Shown: in pieces, positions 37,511 to 47,717 of the stretch
Layout of the letters: the number at the start of each line of letters is the position of its first letter
Numbering within the stretch: the first letter of the stretch is position 1
Source of the DNA: an uncultured Lachnospiraceae bacterium
GTDB taxonomy: Bacteria; Bacillota; Clostridia; Lachnospirales; Lachnospiraceae
Length of the DNA: 64,000 nucleotides
Reading direction: 5' to 3'
Assembly (NCBI GenBank): GCA_902779395.1
Contig: CACZBK010000013.1
Span: 1-64,000, forward strand
The notes under the pieces: generated by a model
The model's database searches: none
Told to the model about the DNA's origin: nothing
The model's input: only the letters and a program-made list of their open reading frames with translations
Position numbers and translations under genes: made by a program

Positions 37511-38713
37511 TTAGCCCGCAGAGCTGGCTATAGTCTGATAAGATCCATATATAGGCTGTATCACGGCTATCATTATGAAGCCTACGATAACTGCCATTAC
37601 AACTATCATGGTGGGTTCAAGCATTGCCACCATCTTACTTACTGCCATCTCGGAATCAAACTCCATCTGGTCAGCTATTGATATAAGCATCGAATCAAGT
37701 GCTCCGGTCTCTTCACCTACCATCACCGTAGATGCCAGCTTCTTTGTAAAACCGTCCACCCGGTCTATAGCGGTTGACAGATTCTCACCTGCCCTGATGG
37801 CGGCTATAAGATCGTCAAACTGAGATTCTATATAGGTATTGCCAATAGTAGTCTTCGCTATGGTCAGACAGGTAAGTATAGAAATACCTGCCGAATAAAG
37901 ACTTGATAGTGTCCTTGCAAAACGTGCCGTATAGACTATCTTGCGGAGCTTTCCTATAACAGGCATATGCAGCTCAAATTTATCACGCAGATACTTTATC
38001 TTCGGTATCGAAAACAGAAGCCTGATGACCATGTATCCCACTACTCCGAGGAATATGAGCACATACCATCTGTTCTTTACAAAATCGCTCATTGCCATCA
38101 GTATTCTTGTTGACGCAGGCAGGCTGTCCATCTGGGCAAAGAGTTCTTCAAACTGCGGAAGCACAAAGCCCATGATGATGATCACCACTGCAACTATCAT
38201 CACACTCAGTATCTTGGGATACGTCATCGAGCTTTTTATCTTCTGATTTAAGCGATGCTCCTTACTGTAATAATCAGCCATCTGCTCGGCAACCATATCC
38301 ATGTTACCGGCATTTTCAGAGCTTCGCATCATATTGATAAACAGACTGGGGAAAGTATCTCCCTGCTCCATCAAAGCATCTGACAGAGGCATACCCTGAC
38401 GAACACTCTTTAATACATCAGCATATATCTCACGCTCCTTCGGCTTGATCGACTCATCCTCGGATACGATCTTTAGCGCTCTCACAAGAGTAACACCGGC
38501 GCTTATCAGCTTGCTCAAGTTGCGCGAAAAATCAGAAAGGCGGTCCGGCTTAAGACGTTTAGTCCTTACCTTACCCTGCATTTCTTTTGCTTCTATCAGA
38601 AATTTCCCGTCATTTTTAAGCTTCTCGTGCAGATCCTGCTCGCTGGCAGCATTCATGATCCCGGAGAAAGCTTTACCCTGTTCATCTTTTGCCTTATACC
38701 TGTAGGCTGCCAT
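37511..38713 (-). CDS. pilC: Type IV pilus inner-membrane platform protein PilC (GspF family)
   Basis: A 400-residue GspF/PilC protein with two similar cytoplasmic four-helix domains and three membrane helices. MAAYRYKAKDEQGKAFSGIMNA begins it; FSRNLSKLISAGVTLVRALKI and FARTLSSLYSAGISILTCLTI are the paired T2SSF motifs. ALFINMMRSSENAGNMD-type and MVGEETGALDSML residues follow each domain. The C-terminal helix ends near IVGFIMIAVIQPIYGSY. It converts PilB motion into pilin extraction. GGCAGGAGGAC precedes the ATG. Confidence 0.95.
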   Translation of the reverse strand: MAAYRYKAKDEQGKAFSGIMNAASEQDLHEKLKNDGKFLIEAKEMQGKVRTKRLKPDRLSDFSRNLSKLISAGVTLVRALKIVSEDESIKPKEREIYADVLKSVRQGMPLSDALMEQGDTFPSLFINMMRSSENAGNMDMVAEQMADYYSKEHRLNQKIKSSMTYPKILSVMIVAVVIIIMGFVLPQFEELFAQMDSLPASTRILMAMSDFVKNRWYVLIFLGVVGYMVIRLLFSIPKIKYLRDKFELHMPVIGKLRKIVYTARFARTLSSLYSAGISILTCLTIAKTTIGNTYIESQFDDLIAAIRAGENLSTAIDRVDGFTKKLASTVMVGEETGALDSMLISIADQMEFDSEMAVSKMVAMLEPTMIVVMAVIVGFIMIAVIQPIYGSYQTIASSAG

Positions 38714-38761
38714 TAAATGTTAGTCCTCCTGCCACAGTTTCGTCCCATAAAACTTACTCTG

Positions 38762-39193
38762 TCAATAAACGAAGATCCTCCACAGATAATCCACCGTCCA
38801 ATCTTCGCGTTCACCATCATACGTATATGTAACCAGATAATGCGGTGTCCTGTATGTAAACATCTTTACTTCTCTTGATTTCCTGTCATAAGAAAGCAGA
38901 GTCACGCCGTCATCCACCCCGGCATATCTCTCTATTGCCAGCATTGCTGCATCTGAAAGTCCGTTATGCCTCTCCGGCATATAAATGCTTTTGCCCACAC
39001 CATACTGTTCTATATCCGATGTGAGCATGGCAAGCTTTATGTTCTTCGCTTCCCTCAGCGCAAAACGTCCTTCGGAATGAACCTTAAACACAAAGAACGC
39101 CGCCAGCAGTATGAATACTACTGCTGCCGCGATGAGCAGAAACCGTATTATGTTTACTATCTGTCGTTTGTTGTGTTCCTGCGGAGTTTCCAT
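38762..39193 (-). CDS. Membrane-anchored protein of the pilus operon, unrecognised
   Basis: A 143-residue protein with one N-terminal helix (IIRFLLIAAAVVFILLAAFFVF, split about residues 16-37) and a small beta-rich extracellular part (VTLLSYDRKSREVKMFTYRTPHYLVTYTYDG). It has no prepilin cleavage motif and no family I recognise. Its place between the minor prepilins and pilC suggests a minor structural or assembly component. The stop lies 48 nt before pilC. Confidence 0.7.
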   Translation of the reverse strand: METPQEHNKRQIVNIIRFLLIAAAVVFILLAAFFVFKVHSEGRFALREAKNIKLAMLTSDIEQYGVGKSIYMPERHNGLSDAAMLAIERYAGVDDGVTLLSYDRKSREVKMFTYRTPHYLVTYTYDGEREDWTVDYLWRIFVY

Positions 39194-39203
39194 CAGCTAA
39201 TCA

Positions 39204-39953
39204 TCACTTATCATAATCCGTTGTAGTTAGTATAGGGATGACAAACTCATCAGCATCCTTATCATTAAGATTATACATCTTTACATACTTATATGCAAAA
39301 TAAGAGCCATATTGAGGACTTTCCAATGTCAGATATACTCCAACTACATTTCCGGGGTAATCATTCTCGGACACCTCTTTCTTTCCATAAGCAGCCTCCT
39401 CTAAAGCTGCATTATCACTAACAGCCCCTGAGATAGACTGATTAGCCGGTACAAAACGAAGTGTTTTGATCTTATATCCCATATAAACAGCTTCATCAAA
39501 TGTCCATATTTCTTCATCTTTGTGATTCTTTATATATTCTTCACTGGCTCCCTCTTTAGGAGGATTGATCTCAAAATACCTGATCTTCAGTGCTCCATCT
39601 TCAGCATACATCTGAATATGCGTATCGGTTCTGTCATACAGGTCCATTTTAAATCCCGATCTGTTTCCTGCCTTTGCATCTGAAGGATCCTGATAGATCA
39701 CAGGCTGCGTAAATCTATTATCAAGTGAGACCTTAGCCCCCTCTATCTCACCGCAGATTTTGGAAAACAATACGTCAGCAACCTGTCGTCCATTAGTCTG
39801 CCCCTTGACATCAAAGAAAATATTGGTCACATTTGATATCACCACAGCCGCTGCGCTCATAAAAATCCCCAGCAGTGCAAAGCACACCAGCATCTCAACC
39901 AAAGTAGACCCCTTATTCTTTTTTCTTCTGAAAACTCTCAACATATGACCCAC
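39204..39953 (-). CDS. Minor prepilin, PilW/GspJ-like
   Basis: A 249-residue prepilin: leader ending in RKKNKG, then STLVEMLVCFALLGIFMSAA with Glu at +5. The C-terminal domain contains QVADVLFSKICGEIEG, typical of PilW/GspJ minor pilins, and beta strands reading QIAM-like and TDTHIQMYAEDGALKIRYFEI. It ends with VIPILTTTDYDK. It is immediately next to the preceding prepilin gene (0 nt gap), in the minor-pilin cluster that would form the initiating tip complex. Confidence 0.8.
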   Translation of the reverse strand: MGHMLRVFRRKKNKGSTLVEMLVCFALLGIFMSAAAVVISNVTNIFFDVKGQTNGRQVADVLFSKICGEIEGAKVSLDNRFTQPVIYQDPSDAKAGNRSGFKMDLYDRTDTHIQMYAEDGALKIRYFEINPPKEGASEEYIKNHKDEEIWTFDEAVYMGYKIKTLRFVPANQSISGAVSDNAALEEAAYGKKEVSENDYPGNVVGVYLTLESPQYGSYFAYKYVKMYNLNDKDADEFVIPILTTTDYDK

Positions 39954-40481
39954 CTACGGCAATAAACGTTCTTCAGGCGAAAGATAATGATATTTCATTG
40001 CGGCAGGTCTGGGAAGGTTTTCCTCATCTATCAAAGGATCTACGCATATATAAACCGTCGCCGCAGTATTATTCAGATAAAAATAATCATTTGTACCCGG
40101 TATATAATCATTAAACTGTTCACCTGTATAAGACTCCATGTTCGTTTTTTCCGGATCCAGTTCCAGCCAGAACCGGCACTGCTTAAGAGAGTCTGAAATG
40201 TCACCGTCTGCCACATTGTATTGATAATCGGTTATATTTATAAACGGATCATCACCGCTTACAGCACTTTCATTCTTATACATTTCCTTAAAAAACATCT
40301 GATTTAAATGCGCAGAATCAACAGCCTGCGTCCGCAGATTGCTGGAAAAATCAACAATATTATACAGGATCACAAGAATTGCTGTCAGCACGGTAAATGC
40401 TGCCAGAGTCTCAATGAGTGTGGTTCCGGAATCATTCAATATTCTTTTCTTTTTCCCTTCTTTCATCATTCTAAAAGCCAT
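39954..40481 (-). CDS. Minor prepilin, PilV/GspI-like
   Basis: A 175-residue prepilin with leader ending in LNDSG and a mature start TTLIETLAAFTVLTAILVIL, Thr at +1 and Glu at +5, the IETLxAFxVL pattern of PilV/GspI. The rest is a compact domain with two-strand motifs and YKNESAVSGDDPFIN. It abuts the next minor prepilin without gap. Confidence 0.78.
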   Translation of the reverse strand: MAFRMMKEGKKKRILNDSGTTLIETLAAFTVLTAILVILYNIVDFSSNLRTQAVDSAHLNQMFFKEMYKNESAVSGDDPFINITDYQYNVADGDISDSLKQCRFWLELDPEKTNMESYTGEQFNDYIPGTNDYFYLNNTAATVYICVDPLIDEENLPRPAAMKYHYLSPEERLLP

Positions 40482-40485
40482 CCTT

Positions 40486-41184
40486 TTATTCGCTACCGAT
40501 AAACATCCATTTCCATATATAATTCCTGTTTATTTTATTGCCATGCGGATTAATTCCTGTCTGTGTTGCCACCAGTGGCAGTTTCTGCTTTGCTGTTGAA
40601 TACTGTCTCAGCTCATACTCACTGCATACGGTATAGCTCTGACTTCCTGATCTGCATTCCACTTCCACAAACAAGTGTGGTCTTTCATCCTCATTATTAT
40701 CTCCCGGTGAGGTACACCATATGCACACTTCAGTATCGCTCGGAAATGCATTAACACTTATCGTCTCCCTTTTAGTTGAACCATTGAAACTTACTGTTTC
40801 CGATTTATGAAGTTTAAAATATCTCTTTGCCTGATCAGCATTATTACCATTATAATGCGGCCATGATTCAAATCCGTCGTTGTTAACTTCCTTGTCAAAA
40901 CCGGCAACTATATTATACCTTACATATCTGCAAAGATTACTGCTGGCTGAACCTTCGGTCAATTCTTCCCGCAAGGCCATTGAAAGACTTTTGGCAGCTT
41001 CTGCATTTTTATCCGCCTGCATCCTGTTATTCTGTGAGCTGTATAAAGAATAAGTCACTGCAAGAAGAGAAAAGCAAAATATCATAAGTACAGCTATGAT
41101 GGTGATACATACCATCATGGCCACACCACGATTATCTGATTTTTTTACTTCTGATTTTTTTACTTCTGCTTTCCTCATCATCAC
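40486..41184 (-). CDS. PilX/GspK-like minor prepilin lacking Glu5
   Basis: A 232-residue protein whose leader (with a twice-repeated EVKKS) ends in SDNRG. The mature part begins VAMMVCITIIAVLMIFCFSLL. Position +5 is Val instead of Glu, as in GspK-type tip pseudopilins. The following helix SSQNNRMQADKNAEAAKSLSMALREEL and a beta domain complete it. Its ATG overlaps the stop of the 1950-residue prepilin (ATGA), so both are translated together. Confidence 0.75.
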   Translation of the reverse strand: MMMRKAEVKKSEVKKSDNRGVAMMVCITIIAVLMIFCFSLLAVTYSLYSSQNNRMQADKNAEAAKSLSMALREELTEGSASSNLCRYVRYNIVAGFDKEVNNDGFESWPHYNGNNADQAKRYFKLHKSETVSFNGSTKRETISVNAFPSDTEVCIWCTSPGDNNEDERPHLFVEVECRSGSQSYTVCSEYELRQYSTAKQKLPLVATQTGINPHGNKINRNYIWKWMFIGSE

Positions 41185-44100
41185 CTTGGTTTAAGCTTTG
41201 TGTTATATACATCTTCCAACATTGTTACACGATCGTTTTTATCTGAGTAGTCCACCGGATCACATGTCAGATTCTTTATTCCGGTCCTATATGCCGTTCC
41301 GTCTTTCATCGTGCAGAGGCTATAGGTATTACCGTTTTTAACAGCATATAATCTGGTCAGTGCCTTACTCTTATCAAGGTCTTTCTTAGCTGCCGGCTTA
41401 GTGATCACCAGCGTATATGTTGCTTCCTCATCGATAGGTTCACTCTCATCGTTTATCTCCAAAAACCTGTAAACCCCATTTACGCTCAGACTTATCTCAG
41501 CACCTTTCTCCATATCTTTCTCAATATTTTCCGCGATTACTCTGCTCTCGGCTCCTTTTTTGCAATTCAAAGTAAAAGCGTAGCTTCCTTTTTCGCTTAT
41601 AGAATATACACCTGCACTTTCATCAAAAGATAAGGTCTTTGTTTCTGTCTGGCTTATGTCATCGATACGACCACTGATAAAATAATTATTTACTGCCCGC
41701 TGGGGTGATACATAGAAGTTCGCATCACTGTCTACCCCTCCGGCCTCAAGGCAATCTTCAACAATAGCACCATTTATTCCTGTAATGGCATATCCGTTAT
41801 CAGACACACTTCCATAGTTTCTGCCGGCCTCTATGGTAACATTTCCATCTCCGCTTCTTACCGCCACTATTCCGGCTTTCACTCCGCCGCCACTTATATC
41901 TCCTATATTAACATTATTGTTAAATACTGCTCCGCCCGAAGCCGCCCCGGCTATACCTGCTGCCGCCTCACTACCGGCATTTATATTAAGCTTATTAGTG
42001 CAGTTAATAATGGTACCCGCATTATCGCCGGCGAAAGCACCCACTGAGCCTTTTTCCTCGTTCGTATTCTCTCCTATAAGTTGTGTTTTTACATCCGGGG
42101 CGATCGTAATCCCTTCGATCCTGTCCTCATTTCTGCCACATATCAGTCCGGCATATAAACCTTTGATCTCTATAGTTTTGCCATATTCCTGATAGGCACT
42201 CTTTATTCCGTTCGCATTATAGGTGATAGTTCCTCTGTTAACTCCGCAGATCCCTCCTGCATAATTTTCTCCGCATACACTTATCACATATTTAAAACCA
42301 TCACTAACTTCTATCACTCCGGCATTCTCACCACAAAGACCGCCAACATATAAATTACCGCCAACATCAAATTCGTATTTATAAGTTTGATCCGAATTCT
42401 TTCTTCCGTTGAAATTCCCCAGACCATTTCTGAAAATGCCCTCGTTTCTTCCGCATAAGCCTCCGACATAATCATGATCGCCTATATATCCTTTTTTGCC
42501 ATCCTGGCTGGAAAAAGCATATCCCGCCATGCAATCCTCTATAATTCCTTTGTTAAGCTCACACAACCCACCATAATATACCGAATCGGACCTTATCAAT
42601 CCGCTATTCGCACATTCGTGCAGTATCATTCTGCTTCCCGTACGTCCGATTATACCTCCGGCATATGAATATCCGTTATCAAGCATATCCGTAGCAGTAG
42701 TAGCAACCATAACAGTATTATCATGATCGATGTATATACTCTGCCCTTCAGGTACATAACCAAATAAACCACCTGCACAATATCCGGCCTCAACAGATGC
42801 GAGATTCACTGTCAAAGTATCAAAAATAAGATTATTGATATTACGACCGCCATTCAAACCACTGCGAGCATTAGCATTATTATCTTTATAATCTATTCCT
42901 GACATCTTCATGGTACCAAACCAGTCTATTCTATCAAGGGAACCCACCAGATCCGCTGCGTTTCCTGCCAGATTCAGATTTCTATACAGTACCTTGGGTC
43001 CCTCAGGCCAGCGTGTGTTTGTCACCTCGTATAGCCCACAATAACCTCCGGCTACAGCATCAGCTTTTACCTGCATTTCAGGATTGTTTACCTGATAAAG
43101 AGAAGGCGGTACGGCTTCCGTATTTTCTTCTTGCGTTGTAGTTATTAATATTGCTCCCGCAAAACCACCGGCAAAATACCTGGCACGAACATCACTGACT
43201 GCAGAAACTATATCATCAAGTCTCTGTACAGTTTCTCTGGTGATCACACCGGCAAAGCCTCCTGCAAAACAGCCATCAGCTCTAACAGATTGTATCCCAT
43301 GCTCTCCTGCATCCAGCTTACCGTTAAAACGACATGAAGTATTCATTTGCTGTCCATATGCATATCCAACAAATCCACCAACATAATTTTTCCCATGCAC
43401 GATAAAATCTCCGGTAATATCGCTGCTGTAATATACGGCAGATCTTTCTATATATCCGCATATTCCGCCGGTATAATCCGCTGCCGATAATATGTAACTG
43501 CCCATAAAACCGTTTGCATTTTCTCTTTCAATTGTAAAGCCTTCGTCTGAATTAACGAGGTAACACTCGAAAACAGTATTACTTCTCTCATCTCCAGCTC
43601 TGACATCTGTATACCCAACTGCACCACCTACATAACTGTCCCCATAAACTATAGTATTAATACTCGAGACGCCTTCGCCATCATTGATGGTCATGCTATT
43701 ATTACCTACAAGACCACCTGCATAATTACATACAAAATCATCATCTCCGGTCATCTCAATAAGTTTAAGCATTTCCTGTTTAGCATACAAAGACAGCTTG
43801 CTATCGCAATAAGTTATCTTCTCTCCGTTGAATCCGCATATTCCACCAACATATCCATACTCAAACAGATCCGAAGTCCCACCTTTTCCACCGGTTGCAA
43901 AGGTAAGACCTTTATTGAGGACTTTACTCACAGATCCGCTTATACTTGATACTCCATCATTCGGGCGATTAAAACTACAATGCCATGTATCATACTGCAG
44001 ACTTCTCAATCCATCAGCAGTATCTGATATTACTTTATCATATAGCACCGGAGTCCCGATAATACCGGCTATACCACCCACCATATTTCTGCCTATAACA

Positions 44101-47033
44101 TTTATCTCATTCTGGGTTCCTGATTCATCATCATTCTTAAATCCGCAAGTCTGCATTACCCCGGCATACCCACCTGTGTAAAATGCACCAAATATATACG
44201 GCAAACCGTCATTATCCCTATCTGCATTCAGGCAGGTGCTGCAATTTTCAAACATAGCCAGTCTTGCAAATCCTGCTATAGCTCCCACATAGGATCCCCT
44301 AAGTTCGCCTATCAGGTTTTTAAATCCATCTTTTTCACCATTTATCAGTTCATCAAGCTCATTCTCTGTATAAAGCCAATAGCTTATGCAGTTTTTAAAA
44401 GAAACTGAAGGTGCAGCTGTATCAAGCGTTGCAATATTATCATCAACAGTAACAGTATTGTCGCATGCCAAGCCACATATACCGCCAAAGCAATATGCCC
44501 TGATAGCATTAGGGTCACTGCTTTCGATCCCATCCTGATGACCGTTACCATAGACATCATACAATGGAAGCGGTTGGATCCTTCCATAATTCTCACTATC
44601 ATTAAATGCCACTGTTGACATCACCTTATTAGAGTCCTCATCATGCAATCTGGTAACATCATATCTGTCTGTAACCGAATCCTTATCGTAATTAACGATT
44701 GTGCGGCCTATGATGCCCCCAACATATGAGTGCCCGGCTACCCATGCCTCATTCAGCAGTTCATTATAATTAACAATAGTGCTTAACGCACTATACTTCT
44801 GATATCCGCATATTCCCCCAACATCATGTATGCCAACCACAAAGCTGTTATTCTTTCCATATAATTCATTACTCAGATAATCTGTTAACAGCTGCCTGTC
44901 ATTATCATAACGTCCATATTGCATTTTATAATAATAAACGCCATCTATATGATTTCCACCTTCAAAATATGGTACAAGAAGCTTGATACGCTCAATTTTA
45001 GCGATCAGTGCAGCTTCTTCCTTTTCGGGCGTTCCTCCCTCTTTCTTTTCATTATGAAGAGTTAAACCCGTAATAATACCGAGATTTTCGCCCACAAAGC
45101 CACCGGTTTTATATGAGCCAAATACTTTATGTTTATCAAGCGTCAGATTGCCTACAGCCCCGTAATTGTATACGAAAAGTCCTGTAGGATGTTTTCCTTT
45201 CGCACGTTCTAACTCGATAGCATCAAAGCCTGTTCCATAAATACTATACTGAATATTATCAGACTGTGCCTGCTCGCCATACAATCCAAAACGTTCGTTT
45301 GCATCCACAGTTATGGTAAGATTAGATATTGTGTAATTCTCATTCCCCTCAGCATTGTTACCGCTTATACTGTCGCCTGTATTGATCTGCCTGAAGGAAG
45401 GAAATTCAACAGTCTCTGTTTCTATTCCGGCTATATTGATACCTGCTTTTTTGCCTGTTGAATCATCATAAGAATTAAAGAAGAAATTTTCCCCGGCGGT
45501 ACTTCCTCTGTAACTGTAAGCAGTAAAACTATGCCAGTCAATGTCCTTGATCAGCTTAAAAGTTTTTACAAAATTATTATGCCAGTCTCTGTTATTTTTT
45601 AATGATCCCGGGACAGTGTTATAATCCTTTTCGATCTTATCCGCATAATCTTCAACAAAACGGACATTATATAAATGCCTTCCGTTTGCTATCTTATATT
45701 CAGCGGTATTCTCTGCATTATTACGTGAAACACTGCCAAAGCTTACATATTCTCCCTCCTCATCGGTAAATTCTTCTTCGGTAACAATTTCTTTATCCTT
45801 ATCCTCTATCGTCAGACCAAGAAATATCTTATCTGTATCCAGGCCGAATCGGTAGAAGCTATATGTTGAAGCAAATGCCTCTGCCGCATCCGTATCAGCT
45901 TCTCCTCCGATGAGCCCCATAGCTTTTGCATATACAAGAGACTGAGCCTGCACATCCGCCACATCAAGTGCCAGACGAATCGCCCTTCGTCCGCCGGATG
46001 TTACTTCTTCCCAAACAGGCATCTTAAATGTCTTAGGTTCACCGATCTGTGCATCATTTTCATAATACTTTACTTTTATATCAGACGCATTAGCCCCCTG
46101 AGCTGATTTCATTCCCGCCGGAAGCCTTTTTGAATTATTCATATCAAACTCAAAAGACATGATCTTTTTGCCGTCTGCAGAGATTTCAGGATCATATACA
46201 TTGAAAACAAGCTTAAGGTTTTTGCCGCTTCCAAACAGATCCTCTTCATTTTCCGGTACATATATGGCATCAAGTATCTCTGCATTACGCAACACAAAAT
46301 CACCTGCATCTATATCCAGCGTATTATCTGTCTTTCCCTTTATAGACATGGAAAGAGTATTGACTCCGTAATAACCTAAAGCCAGCTCATTGCGCCTTAT
46401 CTCGCTCCTGTCAAGTACACATACCGCCCCTGGTACATCAGTACTGTAGCTCAAACTATCAGCGTTACTGTAACATACTGCCAATACCTGCGCAGCTTCT
46501 GGCGAAAACTCTACTATTATAGAAGCGTCATTAAGTATGGATTTGTCATATACATATGCTGTCACCAGCTTAAACAAAAGCTTTGTGCCTTCATCCAGCT
46601 CTTCATTTTTCAGATATCTCTCATAATCCCCGGGAGTACTGGAAACAGATATTATCTGATCGGGATGTACGCCGGTGGTCCATAATCTATCCCAGTCATA
46701 GCTCACACCATCCGGATCGGTTATTGCAGAAATATCGCCGGCCTTAAGCACTTTAGTTTTTTCAGTGTTCTGATATTCTTCTCCATTCTTAAGCCTATTG
46801 ATCACTTCATTTTCGAGCGATCCACTGGCCGAGTAATTAGAAAGCTGTGTCTGAGCCGCATTAAATAAAGACTCAGCATTGGCATTAAGCTGCTTCATTT
46901 TAGACCAATCCTGCCATGCCATTATGCCCACCGCACTCAAAGAAAGCAGGATGACCATGATGATCAGTACCACGATCATTTCTACCAGGGTAAAACCTGC
47001 GTTATTCAGTTTCTGAGCACATTTTTTTCTCAT
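41181..47033 (-). CDS. Giant prepilin with GLUG-like repeats (1950 residues)
   Basis: The leader MRKKCAQKLNNAG and mature start FTLVEMIVVLIIMVILLSLS (Phe +1, Glu +5) form a complete class III prepilin signal, followed by the usual pilin helix (MKQLNANAESLFNAAQTQLS). After about 500 residues of unassigned sequence come more than twenty repeats of the form YxGGxxGxNxGxI (for example YVGGICGF, YAGGLVGNN, YVGGLCGRNEG, YVGGLCGENAG) between about residues 640 and 1720, like the GLUG motif of bacterial surface proteins. A beta-rich C-terminus ends in MLEDVYNTKLKPR. Ordinary pilins have 120-250 residues. It sits between a normal prepilin gene and the PilX-like gene. Confidence 0.88.
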   Translation of the reverse strand: MRKKCAQKLNNAGFTLVEMIVVLIIMVILLSLSAVGIMAWQDWSKMKQLNANAESLFNAAQTQLSNYSASGSLENEVINRLKNGEEYQNTEKTKVLKAGDISAITDPDGVSYDWDRLWTTGVHPDQIISVSSTPGDYERYLKNEELDEGTKLLFKLVTAYVYDKSILNDASIIVEFSPEAAQVLAVCYSNADSLSYSTDVPGAVCVLDRSEIRRNELALGYYGVNTLSMSIKGKTDNTLDIDAGDFVLRNAEILDAIYVPENEEDLFGSGKNLKLVFNVYDPEISADGKKIMSFEFDMNNSKRLPAGMKSAQGANASDIKVKYYENDAQIGEPKTFKMPVWEEVTSGGRRAIRLALDVADVQAQSLVYAKAMGLIGGEADTDAAEAFASTYSFYRFGLDTDKIFLGLTIEDKDKEIVTEEEFTDEEGEYVSFGSVSRNNAENTAEYKIANGRHLYNVRFVEDYADKIEKDYNTVPGSLKNNRDWHNNFVKTFKLIKDIDWHSFTAYSYRGSTAGENFFFNSYDDSTGKKAGINIAGIETETVEFPSFRQINTGDSISGNNAEGNENYTISNLTITVDANERFGLYGEQAQSDNIQYSIYGTGFDAIELERAKGKHPTGLFVYNYGAVGNLTLDKHKVFGSYKTGGFVGENLGIITGLTLHNEKKEGGTPEKEEAALIAKIERIKLLVPYFEGGNHIDGVYYYKMQYGRYDNDRQLLTDYLSNELYGKNNSFVVGIHDVGGICGYQKYSALSTIVNYNELLNEAWVAGHSYVGGIIGRTIVNYDKDSVTDRYDVTRLHDEDSNKVMSTVAFNDSENYGRIQPLPLYDVYGNGHQDGIESSDPNAIRAYCFGGICGLACDNTVTVDDNIATLDTAAPSVSFKNCISYWLYTENELDELINGEKDGFKNLIGELRGSYVGAIAGFARLAMFENCSTCLNADRDNDGLPYIFGAFYTGGYAGVMQTCGFKNDDESGTQNEINVIGRNMVGGIAGIIGTPVLYDKVISDTADGLRSLQYDTWHCSFNRPNDGVSSISGSVSKVLNKGLTFATGGKGGTSDLFEYGYVGGICGFNGEKITYCDSKLSLYAKQEMLKLIEMTGDDDFVCNYAGGLVGNNSMTINDGEGVSSINTIVYGDSYVGGAVGYTDVRAGDERSNTVFECYLVNSDEGFTIERENANGFMGSYILSAADYTGGICGYIERSAVYYSSDITGDFIVHGKNYVGGFVGYAYGQQMNTSCRFNGKLDAGEHGIQSVRADGCFAGGFAGVITRETVQRLDDIVSAVSDVRARYFAGGFAGAILITTTQEENTEAVPPSLYQVNNPEMQVKADAVAGGYCGLYEVTNTRWPEGPKVLYRNLNLAGNAADLVGSLDRIDWFGTMKMSGIDYKDNNANARSGLNGGRNINNLIFDTLTVNLASVEAGYCAGGLFGYVPEGQSIYIDHDNTVMVATTATDMLDNGYSYAGGIIGRTGSRMILHECANSGLIRSDSVYYGGLCELNKGIIEDCMAGYAFSSQDGKKGYIGDHDYVGGLCGRNEGIFRNGLGNFNGRKNSDQTYKYEFDVGGNLYVGGLCGENAGVIEVSDGFKYVISVCGENYAGGICGVNRGTITYNANGIKSAYQEYGKTIEIKGLYAGLICGRNEDRIEGITIAPDVKTQLIGENTNEEKGSVGAFAGDNAGTIINCTNKLNINAGSEAAAGIAGAASGGAVFNNNVNIGDISGGGVKAGIVAVRSGDGNVTIEAGRNYGSVSDNGYAITGINGAIVEDCLEAGGVDSDANFYVSPQRAVNNYFISGRIDDISQTETKTLSFDESAGVYSISEKGSYAFTLNCKKGAESRVIAENIEKDMEKGAEISLSVNGVYRFLEINDESEPIDEEATYTLVITKPAAKKDLDKSKALTRLYAVKNGNTYSLCTMKDGTAYRTGIKNLTCDPVDYSDKNDRVTMLEDVYNTKLKPR

Positions 47034-47039
47034 ATTAGC

Positions 47040-47687
47040 CTACTTATTCTTTTTAGCCGCTTCTTCCGCAAATTGCCAAGCTCTTCTTGCATCTGTTGTT
47101 CCATCGTTTCCTTCACATCCATACGGCACATACCAAGACGAAAGTTTTACCGGAGGATTATTCTGCACTTCATATGGCACCTTAACATCATATGACCAGT
47201 CTCCTTCATACCAGAAAACCGGCACACTATCCTGTCTTTCCATATAGAAAAACACATAAACTTTATACCCTTTTTTTAATTCTCCCAATCCCTTATTCAG
47301 GCAATTATTCCCATCGCCCCTGTCATACATTTCCCCACAACTAAACCCACACACAAATGGTTTATTTTCTATACCCGCTACATGCATAACATCTTCAGAC
47401 CACTCAATTTTCCAGGAGAACCCCGAAGCATTTGACTGCTGATCATGAAAATCAAGATTCGGCATTATCCCCTGATCATAAAGAGCAGTGAGTTTTGTCT
47501 GAACCGCATTAAGCAAAGCTTTTGCATTATCAAGCTCCCTCTCCTGCCTAGCCCTGTCAATATACCCCAGGAAGGCCGGAGCCAGTATCGCAGCAAGCAT
47601 GGCAAGTATAATAAGCACTACAACCAGTTCCACCAAGGTGAAGCCTTTATTTGTATATGTACTTTTATTAATTGATTTAATATCCAT
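47040..47687 (-). CDS. Prepilin-like protein
   Basis: A 215-residue prepilin. Leader MDIKSINKSTYTNKG is followed by FTLVELVVVLIILAMLAAIL with Glu at +5 and AFLGYIDRARQERELDNAKALLNAVQTKL. The C-terminal domain has several cysteines (FVCGFSCGEMY, NNCLNKG, YGCEGND) that could form disulfides outside the cell, and FWYEGDWSYDV. It lies between the two giant prepilin genes, 6 nt before the second. Confidence 0.88.
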   Translation of the reverse strand: MDIKSINKSTYTNKGFTLVELVVVLIILAMLAAILAPAFLGYIDRARQERELDNAKALLNAVQTKLTALYDQGIMPNLDFHDQQSNASGFSWKIEWSEDVMHVAGIENKPFVCGFSCGEMYDRGDGNNCLNKGLGELKKGYKVYVFFYMERQDSVPVFWYEGDWSYDVKVPYEVQNNPPVKLSSWYVPYGCEGNDGTTDARRAWQFAEEAAKKNK

Positions 47688-47717
47688 GCTTTAGTTCCTG
47701 TTTGATCAATGTATCTT

